Shown here: positions 58,501 through 64,000 of the stretch, in pieces
Layout: every line of letters begins with the position of its first letter
Numbering within the stretch: the stretch's first letter is position 1
From: Marasmius tenuissimus
Taxonomy: Eukaryota > Basidiomycota > Agaricomycetes > Agaricales > Marasmiaceae
NCBI GenBank assembly: GCA_029532415.1
Contig: JAQOTA010000060.1
Location: 1,488,001-1,552,000, forward strand
Direction: 5' to 3'
DNA: 64,000 nucleotides
Notes under the pieces: model-generated
Told to the model about the DNA's origin: nothing
Databases searched by the model: none
What the model saw: only the letters and a program-made list of their open reading frames with translations
Program-made: the position numbers and the translations under genes

Positions 58501-58908
58501 GGTGAACGGACTGTTTGTCGCCGAAGGTTTCGATGAGAACAAATCATCGGAGAATATGTCGGTGAAAATTGAAGACTTAGGTGAAGTGGGTGAGACTACG
58601 GGCGAATGGAGAAATGAAGACGACTCTGGCGGGTGATGAGGAGACATCCAGAGAGAAGGAGGGAGCTGAGGAGGCGGCGTATGATGGTGAGAAACGCTAC
58701 TGCTCGTCGCTGTCGTTGACGATGAGTAAGACGGGGTTGACGACGGCCAAGTGCCGTTGGCGCTGGGTTGTTCGACGACGGGAGGCGGTCCCAGGACGCC
58801 AGATGCAGCGAGAGCGGCGAAGACATTGGGAGATAGGGGAGCAGAGAAAATATTTACCCATTGGTCTTGACGTTCAGGACGGTCGGGCCATTGCGCCTTG
58901 TTGTCCAT
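55565..58908 (-). CDS. AREA: AreA/Nit2-type GATA transcription factor
   Basis: About 1,050 residues; the ATG at 58908 opens [17 protein letters not shown]. Residues about 165-205 ([20 protein letters not shown], then [18 protein letters not shown]) match the conserved N-terminal region of fungal nitrogen-regulatory GATA factors (DUF1752). A Gln-rich run follows. A long Ser/Pro/His-rich region leads to one GATA zinc finger, C-x2-C-x17-C-x2-C ([14 protein letters not shown] ... CNACGLFY), with the basic tail [21 protein letters not shown] in part. The finger is split by introns. AreA-type proteins turn on genes for secondary nitrogen sources when ammonium or glutamine is scarce, binding GATA sites in the nucleus. 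Assignment is firm because both conserved regions are present in the right order. Confidence 0.9.
58237..58282 (-). repeat. CAG/CAA tract coding polyglutamine
   Basis: A CTG/TTG-rich run on the + strand encodes a Gln tract interrupted by Thr (Q7-T-Q2-T-Q4) just after the conserved N-terminal region of the GATA factor. The mixed CAG/CAA codons suggest it is fairly stable. Confidence 0.8.
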
Positions 58909-59153
58909 CGCCGTGGTGGTCGTCGACGAACTTGAACTTGGGTTGACTGCTTCCAGACTCCCACCGATTTACTTACCTCTTTTTGCGGGCCGTCGTCCGT
59001 AGACCCCAAACACTCCGGTTCCTTGCCACTTCCGGTCACGCTCCGGGTGATCATTCGCCGGTTTCCGGTAGAAATAAATAAAAATTCATTTATCATAAAT
59101 ATCCGCAAAACAAACATATTGCCATTCTGGGCAACGGCCACCGCGCGGCCGCC

Positions 59154-60809
59154 TCAGCTCTTCCAGCCCCACGCCTCCATCAACTCTCCTCTCAGCACTC
59201 CGGTCAAAACGAACCCAGCTATGCATCCTGGACTCAAGTACAGCAGGGCAGGTTGAGCATGTCCCCATACATGCATCACAGTCATCGTCGTAACAAGCCC
59301 AAGCACGTACGCGATCAGTGTCCCGTAGAAAAACCACGGAGTCTTTCCTTTCCGTCCGTTCCGCAAGTCGAATCTTAGGGCAAGCGCGATAAACGTCCCC
59401 GGGATAACAATGTCGCCCAGTCCGAGCATCGTATACCCCTTTGTTGAGACGAATTCCAAGGATTTTGGCCACAGCAGTTTTATCGGCACGTCCAGTCCAG
59501 TTGCCACTTCTACCATCTGCGTAGGTAGCGAGTCCCAGCCGCATTAAGTTTCTTGAGAATGAAAGTCAAAGCTTGAAAACCAGTACTCACCACACGCGTT
59601 CCGAATACCCACCAAATATCATAAAAGAACAAGCCGGTCAAAAGCGCACACCCCGTCGCAAATGAGTCCAACTTGATCAGCGACAAAGCATTATGCGAGA
59701 AAGACATCGCGAGGACATCCGTCAATAGCACAGACCTGCGACCACCGGATGACAACTTGTACAACAGTGATGGGATTGTCGATAACACCAGAATAAACGT
59801 CGACGGGGTTCTCCATGAGAAGGAAACGAGTGTTTCTGTTCGTGAGGACATGAGTTTGCGGCGTGAAGTAAATATAGGTAACGAACCATCAGGTCTGTCA
59901 CCACTCCTCTGCTTCTTCTCCTTCTTGCCTCCCACCGCTTCCTTTGCCCTACCCGCCTTCCCCTTGGTAAGTTTGAATTGGAATCTCTCAAACTGTTTCC
60001 AGCGGTCCTTCCCTATGACGAATTTGGTCAATGCAATAGCTGACTATTCCCGCGCCAGTCCGGATTGGGCCAAGTCGTATTCATTAATGGTTTCTTCAGG
60101 GGAACTAGTCGGGAATCACTCACACGAGAAACGCTTCCAACACCGGCGAAGGAGAAATACCAGCCCAAGAACCAGTTGATCCATTCTTTTCCAAAGTATT
60201 TGATCACCAGGAATAGTCCGAACAAGACAACGGATCCGATCTAGCAAGTTCGGTAGTTTTAGCAGGGGGTAAGGAGGAACCTCGCATAAATGAACCCGGC
60301 ACGGTGGTCGGAAAGGAGGAACAATATGTAGGCGCAAGGGCTAGAACATCATGCAGACAACTGAATGTAAAAATTCATTGTCCGCACCCCTGCGCTTCGG
60401 AATGACTTGTACAGAAGATGCTCGAAGGAAGGCGGGACACGTACGATCGGAAACCACCATGCATCCTCCAGTGAAACTAACTCAATATCTTCCTCGCCAT
60501 CGCTTTCGCTTTCTTCATTCTCCGATTCCTTCCCATCTTTCTCTTTCTCCTTTTGCTTCGACTTCTTGTCGCCCTTCTTCTTTGGTACGTTGGCGACATT
60601 GGGAATGAGCATGTAAAAGAGTCATGTATAGTGAATGTACTCACCTTAGACTCGCTACCTAGTGACCCATATGCACCACAGTAGATAGATATACAAGCAA
60701 GGGACAATAATCCTGTGTAGCTCGAGAGCAGATCCCAGTCCGTTCCATTATCCGGCAAAAGTGCTTTCACGTCCACTTTCGGTATCGAGAACGAAGGTGG
60801 GGCCGCCAT
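59154..60809 (-). CDS. Signal peptide peptidase (presenilin-type intramembrane aspartyl protease)
   Basis: Multi-exon gene of about 400 residues starting MAAPPSFSIPKVDVKALLP. It has several hydrophobic segments and a long charged cytosolic loop (KKKGDKKSKQKEKEKDGKE, then an acidic run). The catalytic motifs are clear: LFFYDIWWVFG (YD), GLGDIVIPGTF (GxGD) and QPALLYLSP (PAL). Signal peptide peptidases cut signal peptides and some tail-anchored proteins inside the ER membrane; the fungal homologue also takes part in hypoxia/SREBP signalling in some species. A second charged insert (TKGKAGRAKEAVGGKKEKKQ) lies between membrane segments. Start chosen as the first ATG in the open frame. Confidence 0.9.
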
Positions 60810-61650
60810 TGTATCTTTTCTTCGTATTTGAGGCCGAAATAATGTCTACCCAGAGACCTGAAGTTTGAATCTTGAAGCCGTGTCTGGTTTCCAACGAAGG
60901 ATTGCGAGAGGAGGAAAGTACCAAGATGCACACGACACGTCGACCGTCGACGCGTCTCAGTCACGCTTTGTCACAGCATGACATATTTACCAAAATCGAC
61001 AGCCGCCTCCCCGAGGGCCCGAAATGAAAGAGGACCTCTGACACCCCAATTTCCGTGTAAGGCTTATTCCGGTTCGAAATCATAATGTGCTCGTTGCAAG
61101 GAACATCGACATTGGCAGCCGGCTCCTGGCATGCAGTACACATCGTGCCTCCGGTTCACGCGATTCGTTCCCGAAGTTGCTCAAAACATCTGAGGAATAC
61201 ATATGCATGTAGGCATTATACCCAGACCGAGTAAGAGTCATTGAGCGGTTTTGAATAGGGGATTCTACATAGAATCACTCTAAACCCCTGGGATCAGCTT
61301 CGGACGCGCTAACAGCTTGGAGTTTCTGACATATTCGTGTTGGCCCTGAACGTGAACGTTCGAACAATGGAATAGAGATCGAGGTCAGAAATCGATGGAC
61401 AGACAAAGCAAAAAAAAAAGTCCGAGAGCTCAGGTGTTTTTCTGGCCTGGCTGAGAGGGGCTTGATTCAATGATTAGAAGTGGACTCGTTGAACAGACCA
61501 TCGATTCGCGTCGAGTCTCTCACTAAGCAAGCTCAAGTTTTCTCAGCAACAGCTCCCTGGAGGATTCCGGTGAGACTGAGAATTCTTTTTCTGGATTCTG
61601 AAACGTTAAATTCACTTCATGTGATAATCATCAAATGCGTCAGTGGAATA
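60810..61650. other. Interval between signal peptide peptidase and gamma-glutamyltranspeptidase genes
   Basis: About 840 bp with the peptidase promoter and the transpeptidase 3' UTR. It has nested GTCGAC sites and one ACGCGTC at about 60939-60957, a GATTCTA/TAGAATC palindrome at 61261-61276 and a run of nine or ten A near 61412. No gene is supported. Confidence 0.45.
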
Positions 61651-64000
61651 TCAATAACCAGCAGCAATTCCATTTTTCCTAGAGTCACTCGCAGCTAAGG
61701 GAATGGGGCATGTCAGAGATAGGATCTAGGAGAAAAGGATGCAACGGAGTGGACAGACATACCGTACAAAACGCCATCTGCGCCCCTCGTAATCCCGTTC
61801 ACTACTGCTTGGACCGTGTTGATATCAACAACTGACATGACGAATTCAGTGACAACCCACAGAAGAATAAATAGCCAACGCACTAGTGACATTATGCCCC
61901 AAAGCTTTCAGACTCTCAATATATTTCGGCGGATAGTTGCTTTCCACTTTGGTTTGGACAGGCAGCAACTGGTCATGAACTCTGCCGGCTTCGATCGCCT
62001 GACCTATAATGGATTCTCCAAGGGTGTTCCCCCCGTCCTCGTTACCACCCCATTGATTGATGGTCGACAACATGACTTGGAAAACAGAAGACAAGATGTT
62101 AGTTCCGCCCGCGCCGCCAACGGCCAGGTAAATGGTGCCATCGGCGTTCTCGATGATGGAAGGGACAGTCGATGAGAGAGGGCGTTTGAACGGCTCTGGA
62201 TAGTTGACTAGGTGGGTGTGAGAGAGTAGTTGAAACGAGAAAGAAGAGAAGAGACACCGCACAAGGGGAAGGTCGAAGTCCGAAAGCATTAACTTTGCCA
62301 GGCACGCTAAAGTCGTCCATCTGAGTATCACGAAGGTTTAGTATCTCATGGGAGGCGTTCAGCGCAAGAGAAAGGACCTCACCTCGTCGTTCAGAATGAT
62401 CCCAGTCTCCGGATCCAAAACCTGCGACCCAAAGACCAAGTTGATCGTAGTCGTGAGTGACACTGCTGTGCCATTACGATCTATCACTGCAAGATGAGTC
62501 TACAAAGACGGATCGAGAAATTTAGCGCCAAGCGGAAGAGAAAACGCAACGTATGACATACTGTTCCATGATCGGTTTTCACGTCGTAGATAGGGTTGTA
62601 GTAGTCGGTGTCGTGAGTCCTGTCCTGGGAGCGGCGACGAGGTGATCAGCGTGAGCGACCCTGCGCAAATCCCTCATAAAACAAGCTTTTGTTCACGTAC
62701 GTCAGTGATATTGCGGACCACGGCGTCCGCAAACTCTTTCTTGGGAACCTCGTCTATCAGTAGCGCGCTGGTAGCATTTCTAAATTTGGGGTCGCTGAGC
62801 CTCGTCCTGGGGAGGAGATATAGAAAGATATAGATAAGGAGCGTATGGATGATAAGCTAGCCGGCAATCTGACTCTTTACATGACGTACCTCGCAGCAAA
62901 TCCGTACTTGAGCGCCTCGACCAATCTGTGTGTATTGACCTCGTTACGTTCAGTGAAATTGTAATGCTCGGCGATGTTAAGCATGTGCAATAAGGCTGGA
63001 GAACATATTCAGTCCTCAAAGTTGAGTTATTGAGTATCGCGGGTGAATGTACTCACCCGGGCCAGAGGTCGGAGCCTTTGGCACATAGATTTTCTTCCCG
63101 AGATATGAGCCCACTAGGGACTGATAGACATCAGCCGTGTAGTTCTCAAAATCTGCTTTGGAAACTATGCCGCCATTATCTTGGATTTTCTTGACAAGAG
63201 AATCAGCAATTATTCCCTAGCGGAGAGATGGTCATGACGGAGCCCAGAGATCGACAAAACGGTGGATGAACCTTGTAGAAAGCGTCCGGCCCCTCATTGG
63301 CGATCAAAGATAACGTTTGCGATAAGTTCTTGTTGATGTAAATGTCGTTTTCCTTGAGCAGCGAGCCGTTCCGTGACCATATTGGTGACCAATCCGGGTT
63401 GTCGAGCATCAAAGTCTTGTAATCCTTATTGAATTGGTGCATGCAGTAGTCAGCCCCGGCTAGCGGAAACATCAGAAAACACTCACAAGAACCCGCTTAG
63501 CAAGTTCAGGACCAATTTTGTAGCCTTCTGCCAACTCTATCGCAGGCTGGAAAAGAATTTTCCATGGCAGTGAGCCCCATCTCTTATGCAGTTCTTCCAG
63601 TCCACGAATTTCGCCTGGAACGCCAGAAGACAAACCACCGAACTGAGATGAATTCGAGGTAGCTGAGTACATAGTACTGTTCGCCAAGGCTGGTGCTCTT
63701 TCTCTGAAGTCGATGGACCAAACTTCGGAAGTGTTATTGGAGCTATTTGTTGGGATACGGACGGTCATGAACCCTCCCCCGCCGATACCGGAGCTAAGCA
63801 CAACAGTCAAAGTCAGGAGACCATAGGGGGCCGAAAATCAAGACCAAGCTTACGAGAATGGCTGGACGACACCCAAGCACAAGACACCTGCGACGGCAGC
63901 GTCTACAGCATTCCCACCACTCTTGAGAATCTGTACACCAGTATCCGAACATAACCTGTGGTCAGTTGCAACCGCACCATGGCGAGACGAGACGAGAACT
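61651..64000 (-). CDS. Gamma-glutamyltranspeptidase, 5' end outside the window
   Basis: Multi-exon gene whose first exon(s) lie beyond 64000. Visible in order: [88 protein letters not shown], and the autocleavage site at KTDHG|TTHLAVID with the Thr nucleophile at the head of the small subunit. After it come NDEMDDFS and [14 protein letters not shown], and the C-terminus ends [21 protein letters not shown]. The enzyme removes or transfers the gamma-glutamyl group of glutathione, at the cell surface, vacuole or secretory membranes. All residues needed for self-cleavage and catalysis that fall in the window are present, so the gene looks functional. Confidence 0.9.

Noticed and set aside
61261..61276. 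Perfect 7-bp inverted repeat GATTCTA..TAGAATC
   Set aside because: Too short and isolated to argue for a terminator, attachment site or binding site; such palindromes occur by chance in 64 kb.

Overview
The window looks like chromosomal DNA of a filamentous basidiomycete, most likely a mushroom-forming Agaricomycete. Genes are densely packed on both strands and are broken by many short introns (about 50-70 nt, GT...AG). The recognisable proteins are typical of that group: Cdc24, a Rap1 telomere protein, an AreA-type GATA factor, a CFEM protein, a GH76 mannanase and an EFA6/Yel1-type Sec7-PH protein. I see no bacterial, phage or plasmid signature, no rRNA or tRNA gene, no CRISPR array and no intact transposon. 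All gene models below were spliced by eye from reading frames and splice signals; no search was run.

Layout. 1-646 (-): 5' end of CDC24. 647-3008: gene-poor. 3009-5612 (+): Rap1-like telomere protein (BRCT plus three Myb-like repeats). 5928-7414 (+): phytanoyl-CoA dioxygenase-like. 7677-8727 (-): TRIC-channel-like membrane protein. 8896-10610 (+): carboxymuconolactone decarboxylase/hydrolase fusion. 11477-16756 (+): three tandem paralogues of a family I cannot name; the first is intact, the second lacks its 5' half and the third carries an in-frame stop. 16936-18697 (-): F-box protein. 19255-20594 (-) and 20688-21480 (+): divergent 3-hydroxyisobutyrate dehydrogenase and small carboxymuconolactone decarboxylase. 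21965-22575 (+): GPI-anchored CFEM protein. 23482-24536 (+): unknown. 25167-27494 (+): Tapt1/Emp65 family. 27622-29158 (+): mitochondrial transcription factor B/rRNA dimethylase family.

29462-33433 (-): Ctf4/WDHD1 replisome scaffold, divergent from PRP38 (33620-34641, +) across a 186-bp spacer with two MluI cell-cycle boxes. 35395-35916 (+): four-helix membrane protein. 36364-39230 (-): Ysh1/CPSF73, head to head with an 84-residue basic protein (39301-39607, +). 39974-43647 (-): large conserved unknown with a Ulp1-like C-terminal block. 44722-46695 (+): secreted GH76 mannanase. 47422-49475 (-): SulP sulfate permease. 50168-54927 (-): Sec7-PH Arf GEF. 55565-58908 (-): AreA-type GATA factor. 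59154-60809 (-): signal peptide peptidase. 61651->64000 (-): gamma-glutamyltranspeptidase, running off the window.

Most of the region is housekeeping (replication, mRNA processing, mitochondrial expression, nitrogen/sulfur/glutathione metabolism, polarity and trafficking). The most interesting part is the 11.4-16.8 kb tandem family: each intact protein appears to hold two copies of one motif, and each copy is split by a phase-0 intron at the same place. Also notable are a three-Myb Rap1, a reversed-order decarboxylase/hydrolase fusion, a 10-nt microexon confirmed by the reading frame, and two apparent single-base frameshifts (near 36.42 kb and 42.12 kb) that may be sequence errors.
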